A stretch of 12,867 nucleotides of DNA from Methanothrix sp. (GCA_028708055.1 JAQVZT010000046.1:1-12867), one strand, 5' to 3'. Positions 6,548-12,782 are shown, counted from the first letter of the stretch. Notes: generated from the sequence alone by a model not told the origin. Numbers and translations: made by a program.

Positions 6548-6576
6548 TGGGTTCAAGCAAAGGTCGAATGAACCCA
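6548..6576. promoter_or_regulatory. 8-bp inverted repeat in the divergent pfkB/AAA promoter region
   Basis: TGGGTTCA (6548-6555) and TGAACCCA (6569-6576) are perfect inverted copies with a 13-base spacer. The centre-to-centre distance of 21 bases is two DNA turns, as for a dimeric regulator. It lies about 40 bases upstream of the candidate TATA box of the AAA+ operon. The rest of the 328-base gap shows only the promoter elements listed. The site could also form an RNA hairpin if transcribed. Confidence 0.45.
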
Positions 6577-6614
6577 ATCCCTCCCAAGGAATCGACTTTT
6601 GCCCCTCCCATTAT

Positions 6615-6625
6615 TTTAAATATCG
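6615..6625 (+). promoter_or_regulatory. TATA-like box for the AAA+/GXGXG/VWA operon
   Basis: TTTTAAATATC lies 23-33 bases before the ATG at 6648, the archaeal TATA spacing for a leaderless mRNA. This agrees with the absence of any ribosome binding site (TCTTTCC precedes the ATG). Confidence 0.45.
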
Positions 6626-6647
6626 CCGGCAAGATAGCCCTCTTTCC

Positions 6648-7910
6648 ATGCCAGATCCTCGCAAAAAGATACAGCTCCTCGCAAACGCTCTTGAGGAGCT
6701 ACGGCTGCATGTAGGCAGAAAGGATCTTGCCATCGGCATGCAAAAATTCAATGCAATGCTCTATTTCTCCCTGGCCAATGCCTGCCTGCGGGGCCGTTGT
6801 GTGCTGCTTTATGGCGGCATAGGCGCCAACAAGACCACTCTGGTGAATCTGCTCGCTTCGTCCTTCCTTTCAATGGACCTGGATGAAGCAGAAGATCTGA
6901 TGGTAACCGGCCACCCTGAGCAGACTGAGGAAAAGATCGTCGGCTTTCTCGACCCCAGGCAGTGGACCGCTGCCTCTGCTGCGACTGGACCAACCCAGGT
7001 TCTCTGGACAGAGTGGGCACAGTCTAACTGGAAGCTCATCAATGAGATCAACCGCTTTCCCAGCGGCAAGCAGAACCTTTTCCTGGAGATCCTGCAAAAG
7101 AGAAAGATCAACTATGCCGGACAGGTCTGCCAGCCAGGGGATACATGCTATTTTGCCACCATGAACCCGGAGCTTTCCGCGACCTATCCGATGGATGAAG
7201 CCCTGCTTGATAGAATCTCCGCCTGCGTTCCAGCCGCTCAGCCCGATTTCCTGGCCGGCCTCCTGCTATCCGAAAGAAAAAAGGAAGTTCGGGACCTGGC
7301 GAAAATGCTGCCCCGTCTGACTGCACAGGAGTTTTCATCTCTGCCGGAAAAGGTGGCGGAAAAGACGCTCAGCAGCCAGGTGGAGCTGGCCATCCTCTCT
7401 CTGATCAGGGACTTCACCCTCTGCGAAAGAGCGCCTGCCTTTGACAAAACCCAGCTATCGGGGGGCAGACCATCTCTCGGCCTCTGCTCCGGCTGCCACT
7501 ACCACAACAATCCTGAAGCCATCTGCTGGCAGATAGACGAGGGTCTCTCCGACCGGGTACGGCAGGACCTGAGGATACTCTGCCGTGCTTTTGCCTATCT
7601 TCTGGATAGAGATGCAGACCTGGAGGTTCTGAAAGCGATAGCGCCTTACATAATCTGGCACCGCGTAACCTCCCTGCGATCGATCCTGGACAGGCCCCCA
7701 TATTACGGAGTGGGAAAGCTGGCCCATGTGACAATGCTGGTGGAAAAGAGCATAAACCGCACCATGAATGAAAGATCTGAGATGAACATGATATTCTCCA
7801 GAGCGGTGGATGGTGAGACTGACATTTCTCAGGCCATCGATGCCCTTTCGACCTATGACGATCCCATCTCCCGGCTGGATTTCATTCCCGCTCTGGAGCA
7901 GATGAGATGA
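6648..7910 (+). CDS. MoxR-like AAA+ ATPase with atypical Walker motifs and a Cys/His cluster
   Basis: This 420-residue protein has the MoxR-group AAA+ layout. A P-loop-like segment YGGIGANKTTL spans 55-65. GHPEQTEEKIVGFLD (88-102) matches the MoxR loop that in standard members reads roughly G-D-x-x-x-x-D-I-x-G. A Walker-B-like WKLINEINRFPSGKQNLFLEIL lies around 128-149. Sensor 1 is FATMNPE (169-175), followed by a MDEALLDRI arginine-finger segment (182-190). The P-loop has Asn (61) where the Gly before the Lys is expected, and Walker B has N132-E133 instead of Asp-Glu. CSGCHYH with a later Cys (C280, C283, H284, H286, C293) is a possible metal site. MoxR proteins work with VWA partners to remodel or load metal into target proteins. 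The stop overlaps the next start by 4 bases (ATGA). Its predicted promoter gives a leaderless mRNA. Confidence 0.8.
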   Translation: MPDPRKKIQLLANALEELRLHVGRKDLAIGMQKFNAMLYFSLANACLRGRCVLLYGGIGANKTTLVNLLASSFLSMDLDEAEDLMVTGHPEQTEEKIVGFLDPRQWTAASAATGPTQVLWTEWAQSNWKLINEINRFPSGKQNLFLEILQKRKINYAGQVCQPGDTCYFATMNPELSATYPMDEALLDRISACVPAAQPDFLAGLLLSERKKEVRDLAKMLPRLTAQEFSSLPEKVAEKTLSSQVELAILSLIRDFTLCERAPAFDKTQLSGGRPSLGLCSGCHYHNNPEAICWQIDEGLSDRVRQDLRILCRAFAYLLDRDADLEVLKAIAPYIIWHRVTSLRSILDRPPYYGVGKLAHVTMLVEKSINRTMNERSEMNMIFSRAVDGETDISQAIDALSTYDDPISRLDFIPALEQMR

Positions 7911-8731
7911 AGCTCGTCGGCTTTATGGATGCCGCTTACCAGGGCAATGTCTCTGGCCGAAAGCTGAAGACAGGCAAGAGGAATCTGATATTCAATCTGG
8001 AGGATCTGGCGGATCAGATCGGAGAAAAGCCTTCTCGGGCCGAGGTGGAGAGGCTTGTGCCCCGAGATAAGAATCAGCTGGATCTGCTGATCTCCGCCCC
8101 GCCAGGAAAAAAGCATGCTCTGCTCTGGGGCTATGTCACAAGCCTGGCGGCGGAATGCGCCACTGCTCCCCTGATCCTGCCCTTCCGGGATTATGCAGGG
8201 CTTGAACTCAGTCGGGGAACCATCATCCTCCAGGATACGGCGGGCCATTCAGGCAGCAATTCAGGCAGCTATGCGGAGAGCCATAGAGAAAGCATTATAG
8301 CAAGCCACGTAGGCGAAAGGATGACCGGGGGCAAGATCCTGGTTCAGGGGAGAGCCGGCGACTATCTTGGCCAGGAGATGAAAGGAGGCGGGATAATTGC
8401 CTCAGGCTGTCGCGATTATGCCTTCCGGAACATGCGCGGCGGTTACGGAGTGGTGCGGGGCGATGCGGGAAAGTTTGCCGGCCTTGGCAACTGCTCCGGA
8501 AAGATAGCCGTTCTGGGAAGCTGCGGAGAGAGGGCGGGATGGCTCATGAGCGGCGGCAGTCTTCATGTGCGGGGTGATTGCGGCGAGTATCTGGGAATTC
8601 TCATGAGCGGTGGCAGGATCACCGTCACAGGGAAAGCCGGCCGGAGGGCAGGATGGCGCAGGAAAGGGGGGAGCATTAAGGCGGCAAGCTATGGATCCGA
8701 ATCAGCAGAAGATCTCCTGGAACTGGGCTGA
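7907..8731 (+). CDS. Stand-alone GXGXG beta-helix protein (FwdC/GltB C-terminal-domain-like)
   Basis: This 274-residue protein has about six tandem repeats of 18-20 residues from about residue 130 to 258. The rough consensus is G-x-[AC]-G-x3-G-x2-M-x-G-G-x-I-x-V-x-G; clear examples begin at G148, G185, G204 and G223. This is the GXGXG right-handed beta-helix found in FwdC/FmdC of formylmethanofuran dehydrogenase and in the C-terminus of glutamate synthase large subunits. The first 110 residues are not recognised, though FRDYAGLELSRGTIIL (93-108) may be an outlying repeat. No Fwd or glutamate synthase catalytic subunit is nearby. The gene overlaps the AAA+ gene by 4 bases and, by my start choice, the VWA gene by 41, indicating translational coupling. 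It is plausibly the client or scaffold of the AAA+/VWA pair (inference). Confidence 0.8.
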   Translation: MKLVGFMDAAYQGNVSGRKLKTGKRNLIFNLEDLADQIGEKPSRAEVERLVPRDKNQLDLLISAPPGKKHALLWGYVTSLAAECATAPLILPFRDYAGLELSRGTIILQDTAGHSGSNSGSYAESHRESIIASHVGERMTGGKILVQGRAGDYLGQEMKGGGIIASGCRDYAFRNMRGGYGVVRGDAGKFAGLGNCSGKIAVLGSCGERAGWLMSGGSLHVRGDCGEYLGILMSGGRITVTGKAGRRAGWRRKGGSIKAASYGSESAEDLLELG

Positions 8732-10223
8732 TGTCTGGAACAGTTCCCGGGAAAACTGGCACTGGCCGCTTCTCCCACAGCCATGCCTGGGGTCCCCGGA
8801 GGGCAGGGGCGAGGTGAAGGGCGGAGGCGAATATCCTTTCCCCAACTACCGCATAACCGTAGATCAGAAGACTCTCGACTCGGGTCCGGATTATCTGGAG
8901 AATCTATTTGACCATCTCATCGTCCACTACATATTCTGTCCCCGTTCCCTGGAAGAGGCAGGCCTGCTGGCACTCGCGGCTCTGAAGGGCCTTGAAAAGC
9001 CTGATCCTCACCGGGCACGCTGCCTGGTCAATGTGTTCACAGATATCGTTGTGGACTCATTCCGCCTGGATAGGAGCTCTGCGGATAGTGAGAAGGTGCT
9101 GCTGGGCTGGAAGAGGCTTGCCGGGCAGGCAGCTCTCCCGCCTCTGGATCGGGTGGTTCTTGGATTTCTGAGGGATTACTGGGGTGCGAATCTACCCTCC
9201 TGCTCCCGGCCGGAGGTGGACCTCTTGGCAAGGATCTTCTCGCCGGGAATACGAGAGCGCAGCCTCTGGCAGAGGCAGTGCCGCCAGACTGCAAAGATCC
9301 TTGAGCCGTTCCTGCCCGGCATACTGGGGCGCGGTCAGATCAGATGCCTGGAGATCCTGAACGGCAGCGCGAAAGATGCGCCGCTTAGCTATGCCTCTGG
9401 CCTTGACGTCAGCCAGTTCGAGGAGGTCCTGGCCGTCCTGGGCCTGAAGAGTGACCGGGGAGACCTCAAGCGCTGGTATCGCGACCAGAGCTACAGCATA
9501 AAGATAGAGGAGCGGCCACGCTCGCGCCGGGAGAGCCACCCATCTGCTCCTGTCAAGTGGAGGCTGACTGATCCATGCAGCGAGCTGGACCACGCCTACT
9601 CCCTGAGCCTCTCTCCCAGGCTTATTCCGGGAGTGACCACCTACAAGCGCGGTACTGAAACTGGCGCCATGGCACCAGCCGGCACAGCCGTTCCCGATCT
9701 GCTGGTTGTCCTGGACAGCAGCCGCTCCATGGAAGGGCCGAAGATGGGGACCAAGACCCACAAAGCCACTCTGGCTGCCTTCAAAGCCTGCTGGTTTGCC
9801 CACAGCAAAGGCGCGGAGGTCGCGGCCATTAATTTCAGCGAAAAATACCTCCTCGCTCCATGGACCAGGGATTTAGGTGCGGTGGAGGATGTGCTGGTGG
9901 AGTTCTTCTCAACTCGCACTCACATACCTGGAAAAGCGATAAGGGAGCTGGCAGAAGAGCGTCCCGGCTGCCTGATCATCTGCATTACCGATACCCATAT
10001 TCAGAATCTTTACCAGGAGTGGGACGACATCAAAAAAGCATCGGAGGCGGGCAATTTCGTCCTCTTCTGCATCGACCAGGCTTACAGGGACAAGCATGTG
10101 GAAGAAGCGCTGGCTAGCCTGGGCCGGGTCTACTACATCAACCGTCTGGAGGATCTAGTCTCTCTGGTGGTGGAGGTGGCGGGGCGGGCCTATTGCGGGG
10201 AAAGTTTTATCTCCTTAGAGTAG
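8691..10223 (+). CDS. VWA-domain protein with intact MIDAS, partner of the MoxR-like ATPase
   Basis: From the ATG at 8691 this encodes 510 residues. The C-terminal VWA domain (about 335-500) has a full MIDAS: VVLDSSRSM (D342, S344, S346), a Thr in FFSTRTHIP (T408 or T410) and CITDTH (D434), so it should bind a divalent metal and a ligand. The N-terminal half has HLIVHYIFCP (H75-x3-H79), then NVFTDIVVD (114-122). This resembles the degenerate zincin-like region of other archaeal VWA proteins, though it lacks a canonical HExxH. The middle (about 130-330) is Arg-rich and unrecognised. A more upstream in-frame start at 8610 would add 27 Gly/Arg-rich residues that merely shadow the GXGXG gene. AAGGCGG lies upstream of 8691. 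It is the last gene of the operon and ends 16 bases before tRNA-His. Confidence 0.8.
   Translation: MDPNQQKISWNWADVWNSSRENWHWPLLPQPCLGSPEGRGEVKGGGEYPFPNYRITVDQKTLDSGPDYLENLFDHLIVHYIFCPRSLEEAGLLALAALKGLEKPDPHRARCLVNVFTDIVVDSFRLDRSSADSEKVLLGWKRLAGQAALPPLDRVVLGFLRDYWGANLPSCSRPEVDLLARIFSPGIRERSLWQRQCRQTAKILEPFLPGILGRGQIRCLEILNGSAKDAPLSYASGLDVSQFEEVLAVLGLKSDRGDLKRWYRDQSYSIKIEERPRSRRESHPSAPVKWRLTDPCSELDHAYSLSLSPRLIPGVTTYKRGTETGAMAPAGTAVPDLLVVLDSSRSMEGPKMGTKTHKATLAAFKACWFAHSKGAEVAAINFSEKYLLAPWTRDLGAVEDVLVEFFSTRTHIPGKAIRELAEERPGCLIICITDTHIQNLYQEWDDIKKASEAGNFVLFCIDQAYRDKHVEEALASLGRVYYINRLEDLVSLVVEVAGRAYCGESFISLE
10202..10212 (+). promoter_or_regulatory. Possible TATA box for tRNA-His inside the VWA gene end
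   Basis: AAGTTTTATCT lies about 28-38 bases before the tRNA 5' end, within the last codons of the VWA gene. The spacing fits an archaeal tRNA promoter. Alternatively the tRNA is processed from operon read-through. Confidence 0.3.
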
Positions 10224-10239
10224 ACTGGATTGGTGGCGT

Positions 10240-10311
10240 GCCGGGATAGGGTAGTGGTTATCCTGAGGGACTGTGGATCCCTCGAGCTGGGTTCGAATCC
10301 CGGTCCCGGCC
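10240..10311 (+). tRNA. tRNA-His (anticodon GTG)
   Basis: All arms can be folded by hand. The acceptor is GCCGGGA (10240-10246) with TCCCGGC (10304-10310). The D stem is around 10249-10263. The anticodon stem AGGGA/TCCCT (10266-10270 and 10278-10282) holds the loop CTGTGGA, giving anticodon GTG at 10273-10275 with T33 before it. The T stem CTGGG/CCCGG has loop TTCGAAT. Position 73 is C (10311), as expected for archaeal tRNA-His. Position -1 in the DNA is T (10239), so the required G-1 must be added after transcription. CCA is not encoded (CCT follows C73). The junction near 10264 and the variable loop are slightly irregular but do not change the identity. Confidence 0.95.
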
Positions 10312-10312
10312 C

Positions 10313-10789
10313 CTAATCACCGAGACGTTCATTTGTTTTTCTATTCTGTCGAACTGAGACTTGAGGGGTGCCATTTCCTATTTGATTGCCTATCTCAATT
10401 TTCGCATGACGTAGCTTCTGAATCGCCTGGCGCTTCGCCTCCCTGGCCTTCTGCAGGGCTTCGTCATGGCTCAGCTTCCTGCAGGATCCCAGGTAGACCT
10501 TGCGTGGCTTGCCGCCTTCCCGCCAGCCGGCCATCCATCGCCCGTATTTCCTCTCGCCCTTTTTGGTCTGCTTGATAATGGAGTCTTCCCACACAGTGAT
10601 ATCTTCCAGCCTGGCCAGCTCCACCAGCTCGCGGGCCTGCTCCTGCAGCCTGGCCGCTTCGGCCTGCCTCTCTCCGGCCAGCCGGGCCGTGCCCTCGATG
10701 CCTTCCAGGGCCTTGATCTTCATGGAAAGGTCGCTTGCTCTCTGCCTCAATCCCTTTGCTTCCTTCCGGGCCGGGGTATTGTGGACCAT
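10313..10789 (-). CDS. Coiled-coil protein, DUF6788-like, in an accessory region
   Basis: This 158-residue hydrophilic protein has an N-terminal coiled-coil region (about 8-60, rich in Arg, Glu, Ala and Gln). A compact segment then reads KYGRWMAGWREGGKPRKVYLGS (about 81-102), followed by a helix. The KYG-x-W-x5-REGGKxRKVYLG pattern resembles short archaeal DUF6788-type proteins often seen in mobile or multi-copy loci; the function is unknown. The basic charge suggests nucleic-acid contact (inference). The stop codon (10313-10315) begins two bases past the tRNA-His 3' end, so the gene abuts the tRNA in convergent orientation, as expected for DNA integrated at a tRNA end. No strong ribosome binding site precedes the ATG at 10789. 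A perfect inverted repeat overlies the region where its promoter should be. Confidence 0.65.
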   Translation of the reverse strand: MVHNTPARKEAKGLRQRASDLSMKIKALEGIEGTARLAGERQAEAARLQEQARELVELARLEDITVWEDSIIKQTKKGERKYGRWMAGWREGGKPRKVYLGSCRKLSHDEALQKAREAKRQAIQKLRHAKIEIGNQIGNGTPQVSVRQNRKTNERLGD

Positions 10790-10806
10790 CGCGTTTCACT
10801 GCGAAA

Positions 10807-10855
10807 TAGTAGTGTCACATAGTTTATGTATTGTGCTGTTAATGTGACACTACTA
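10807..10855. promoter_or_regulatory. Perfect 14-bp inverted repeat flanking a TATA-like spacer
   Basis: TAGTAGTGTCACAT (10807-10820) and ATGTGACACTACTA (10842-10855) are exact inverted copies around a 21-base AT-rich spacer. The spacer contains TTTATGTA (10823-10830), which read on the minus strand (TACATAAA) lies about 35-40 bases from the ATG of the coiled-coil gene. It could be an operator pair bracketing that promoter, a tiny MITE-like relic, or a recombination site. Confidence 0.75.
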
Positions 10856-11085
10856 AATGAAAGGATGGGGCGAGTCGGTAGGGGGTTTGCGCGTAATTTC
10901 TGATCTGCATGTAAAGTGATTGATATGATCAGCGAATTGGTTATATTACTAAAATACTGACAAGCTAAATACGAGATACATGGAAAATCCGTGCCCTTGA
11001 AAGTGGGGTTATAGGAATCCTCTAAATATCAAAAGAATCTACATTCTATCGAGGGAGATAAATCGCTGGAATTTGGGAAAGCATT
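10856..11085. other. Intergenic region, no gene seen
   Basis: This 230-base stretch has no open frame of note on either strand. It becomes visibly AT-rich after about 10910. The only promoter-like element is CTAAATATC at about 11021-11029, upstream of the membrane-protein gene at 11086. A GAGGGAGA stretch at 11051-11058 is too far from that start to be its ribosome binding site. Confidence 0.5.
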
Positions 11086-11613
11086 GTGGGATTATTAAGG
11101 AAGCACGCTCCGGTGTTAAAGCAAATCTGGCAATTTTTGTACCCCCTTATCGTCGCTCTTATAGTCACCTATTCTAATGCGTATATCTACCATACCGGGC
11201 CTTTTGAACCGCCGGGGCCGGAAATCAGCTATAACGTTGAGAGATATATTCGTGAGCCAAATGGGTCATATATGCAAGGAATCTGCGTTTGGAATTCCGG
11301 GTCAAAAGATATTTCAAATCTAAATTTGCTGTATTCTTTTGAATCGTATATTTCTAATGAAGTCTTAGATAAAGATTTCACTATTAGCAATAGGCTAGCA
11401 AATGCCTCGCCCGTAATAGGTCCTGGCGATATCCATAAACGGAATAACGCTACTAATTTAATAGAGATCGGCTATTCATTCTTACCAAAAGGCGAGCATT
11501 TCAGAGAACAATTTTATATTAATAAACCATATCCCGTTACCGTGAAGTCAATGACTCCTGACGTGGGATTAATGCATGGGTCTTCATCATGTGATCCGTG
11601 CATTTGTCTTTAG
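11086..11613 (+). CDS. Single-pass membrane protein, function unknown
   Basis: This 175-residue protein has a short basic N-terminus (MGLLRKHAPVLK), one hydrophobic segment (about 14-34), then about 140 polar residues. Those residues include N-glycosylation-like sites and a Cys-containing end (CDPCICL), so the bulk is probably outside the cell with the N-terminus inside. I do not recognise the family. The GTG at 11086 is the only good start after the in-frame stop at 11059-11061; GGGA lies about 8 bases upstream. Codon use is AT-rich, unlike the genes left of the tRNA, and the gene lies between the tRNA and the integrase fragment, so it is probably acquired cargo. It may be functional, since the frame is intact. 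Confidence 0.55.
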   Translation: MGLLRKHAPVLKQIWQFLYPLIVALIVTYSNAYIYHTGPFEPPGPEISYNVERYIREPNGSYMQGICVWNSGSKDISNLNLLYSFESYISNEVLDKDFTISNRLANASPVIGPGDIHKRNNATNLIEIGYSFLPKGEHFREQFYINKPYPVTVKSMTPDVGLMHGSSSCDPCICL

Positions 11614-11673
11614 CATTTAGTTAATATTTAATTAGAGTTAAGCCTTTTATCATGAATAACAGCTATCACAAGT

Positions 11674-11700
11674 CTAAATCCCAAACTGCAGTATGCGCGC
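11674..11700 (-). pseudogene. Possible second integrase 3'-end relic
   Basis: The minus strand here encodes A-R-I-L-Q-F-G-I followed by a stop. It closely resembles the end of the integrase fragment at 12305 (A-C-I-P-Q-L-G-I-stop), with 20 of 27 bases identical by my count and several differences at third positions. Similarity does not extend clearly upstream. It could be the eroded tail of another integrase copy, a short duplication flanking the gene at 11725-12225, or chance. Confidence 0.3.
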
Positions 11701-11724
11701 CCGTCGAGTCTAGTTAATTAATTT

Positions 11725-12225
11725 TTAGTACATGTTTAAAAGAGCGCATATTTGGATTATTAGGCCTAAGATAAAAAAAGATGCCATAAATTTATAGAGA
11801 AGACGCAACCAACGATAATTTCCGCCAATTCGTTCGATTAATCCTGGAATTCTTCCTCTGTTCTGGTAAATATCGAGTTTGATTTCGTCCAACATTGAAT
11901 CTGGTATCTTATTTAATGCAACTGGAACTTTGATTATATTTAAAGCATTCCAATATTCTAGGGAGAGATTCTCAAATAGGCCCCATAATAGCATGTTGTC
12001 CATTCCTTTTATTGGATCTATCTCGATTAAAGTCTTTCTGGAGCCATTATCTACTTCTCGAGGCAAAAGCATATTATGCAATATGTGCAAGTACTTAAGC
12101 ATCGCCTCATGTTTTTTGAGATCCAGCTTTTCATAAATGCTCGATATCGCAAAAAATGAGACAGCTACTGCTGCTATGAAACTCCCTAAGCTAAGAAACC
12201 AATCCCATCGATCTATTGATTGCAT
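11725..12225 (-). CDS. Two-transmembrane protein, function unknown
   Basis: This 166-residue protein has hydrophobic segments near both ends (about 9-31 and 146-166) and a soluble central helical region of about 110 residues between them. The N-terminal MQSIDRWDWF and the central acidic/basic helices do not match a family I know. The layout resembles small membrane proteins with a cytoplasmic or external helical domain, as seen in many hypothetical archaeal and mobile-element genes. The ATG at 12225 has AAAGGT on the minus strand about 8 bases upstream. An AT-rich TATTTAAA box near 12263-12272 is suitably placed for a promoter with a short leader. Codon use is AT-rich like its neighbour at 11086, consistent with acquired DNA. 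Confidence 0.55.
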   Translation of the reverse strand: MQSIDRWDWFLSLGSFIAAVAVSFFAISSIYEKLDLKKHEAMLKYLHILHNMLLPREVDNGSRKTLIEIDPIKGMDNMLLWGLFENLSLEYWNALNIIKVPVALNKIPDSMLDEIKLDIYQNRGRIPGLIERIGGNYRWLRLLYKFMASFFILGLIIQICALLNMY

Positions 12226-12262
12226 TAATTATACCTTTACTTGATAAAATAGATCTAATTAC

Positions 12263-12272
12263 ATTTAAATAC
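12263..12272 (-). promoter_or_regulatory. TATA-like box for the two-TM gene
   Basis: The minus strand reads AGTATTTAAA, about 40-47 bases upstream of the ATG at 12225 and upstream of a good ribosome binding site. Motif and spacing only. Confidence 0.35.
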
Positions 12273-12304
12273 TTTCCTTATTGAACATACGACCCATAAG
12301 GGAC

Positions 12305-12616
12305 TTAAATTCCCAATTGTGGTATGCACGCCAGGTAAGCCTCTTTCAGCTCTTTGAGGTCTATATGGTCATAGATATCTATCGCTTCTCTCCTGGAGTC
12401 GCCACGCAATTCCTGGATGAATTCGCGCCTCATGCCATCTCGCCTGAGATGGGTAGTGAACCAATGCCAGCAGCAATGCGGGCTAAAGTGCTCTTCCATC
12501 CGCTCAGAGGCCAGATTATGAACGCCGATACGAACCGCGGCATTATAAACCGCATCGGAAACGCCGCGCTTCTGCAGCCTGCCGCTTTCGTGGATCAAAA
12601 TAGCAGAGTGCTTCAT
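12305..12616 (-). pseudogene. Tyrosine recombinase (integrase) C-terminal fragment, probably inactive
   Basis: The 103 residues match the C-terminal catalytic part of archaeal phage-type integrases. SPHCCWHWFTTHLRR (46-59) is the box carrying the HxxR arginine, followed by REFIQELRGDSRREAID and the tyrosine-bearing IYDHIDLKEL (Y82), and the protein ends IPQLGI. The family is normally about 250-400 residues. The N-terminal core-binding domain and the first catalytic Arg are absent, and the in-frame codons upstream reach a stop about 16 codons before the first ATG. At the HxxR position the sequence is H-C-C-W: W50 (TGG at 12469-12467) replaces the expected Arg, one transition away from CGG. It is a truncated, probably dead relic, marking the region as a former mobile element. 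An upstream ATG may not be a true start. Confidence 0.75.
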
Positions 12617-12782
12617 TATTCCTTGCCTCTTCCTGCTGAAATTCCATATGATCCTTTTCTCAATTTAGCTCCTTTCGATCGGATTCGATTGTCTGGCCCC
12701 AATTCCTGCTCGCGATGAGATCCTGACTGCATTATGCGTCCACGAGTATATCTTAATTAACATTATTTGAATACAGAAAGAG

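Noticed and set aside
6448..6714. An 88-codon plus-strand frame before the AAA+ gene
   Set aside because: It overlaps the AAA+ start and the promoter-like elements, and its translation has no family resemblance.
9192..9803. A 203-codon open frame on the minus strand
   Set aside because: It lies wholly antisense to the VWA gene and its translation lacks recognisable motifs; long antisense frames are common in GC-rich coding DNA.
10464..10847. Open frames on the plus strand opposite the coiled-coil gene
   Set aside because: Ser/Pro/Leu-rich shadow translations; the minus-strand frame has the recognisable KYGRW...KVYLG pattern.
12679..12707. A possible attachment-site copy of the tRNA-His 3' end (GGATTCGAT, then TGGCCCCAAT)
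   Set aside because: Only short patches match the tRNA end and they need gaps; this is within chance for such motifs.
12281..12718. A 145-codon plus-strand frame
   Set aside because: It is antisense to the integrase fragment, whose minus-strand reading has clear recombinase motifs.
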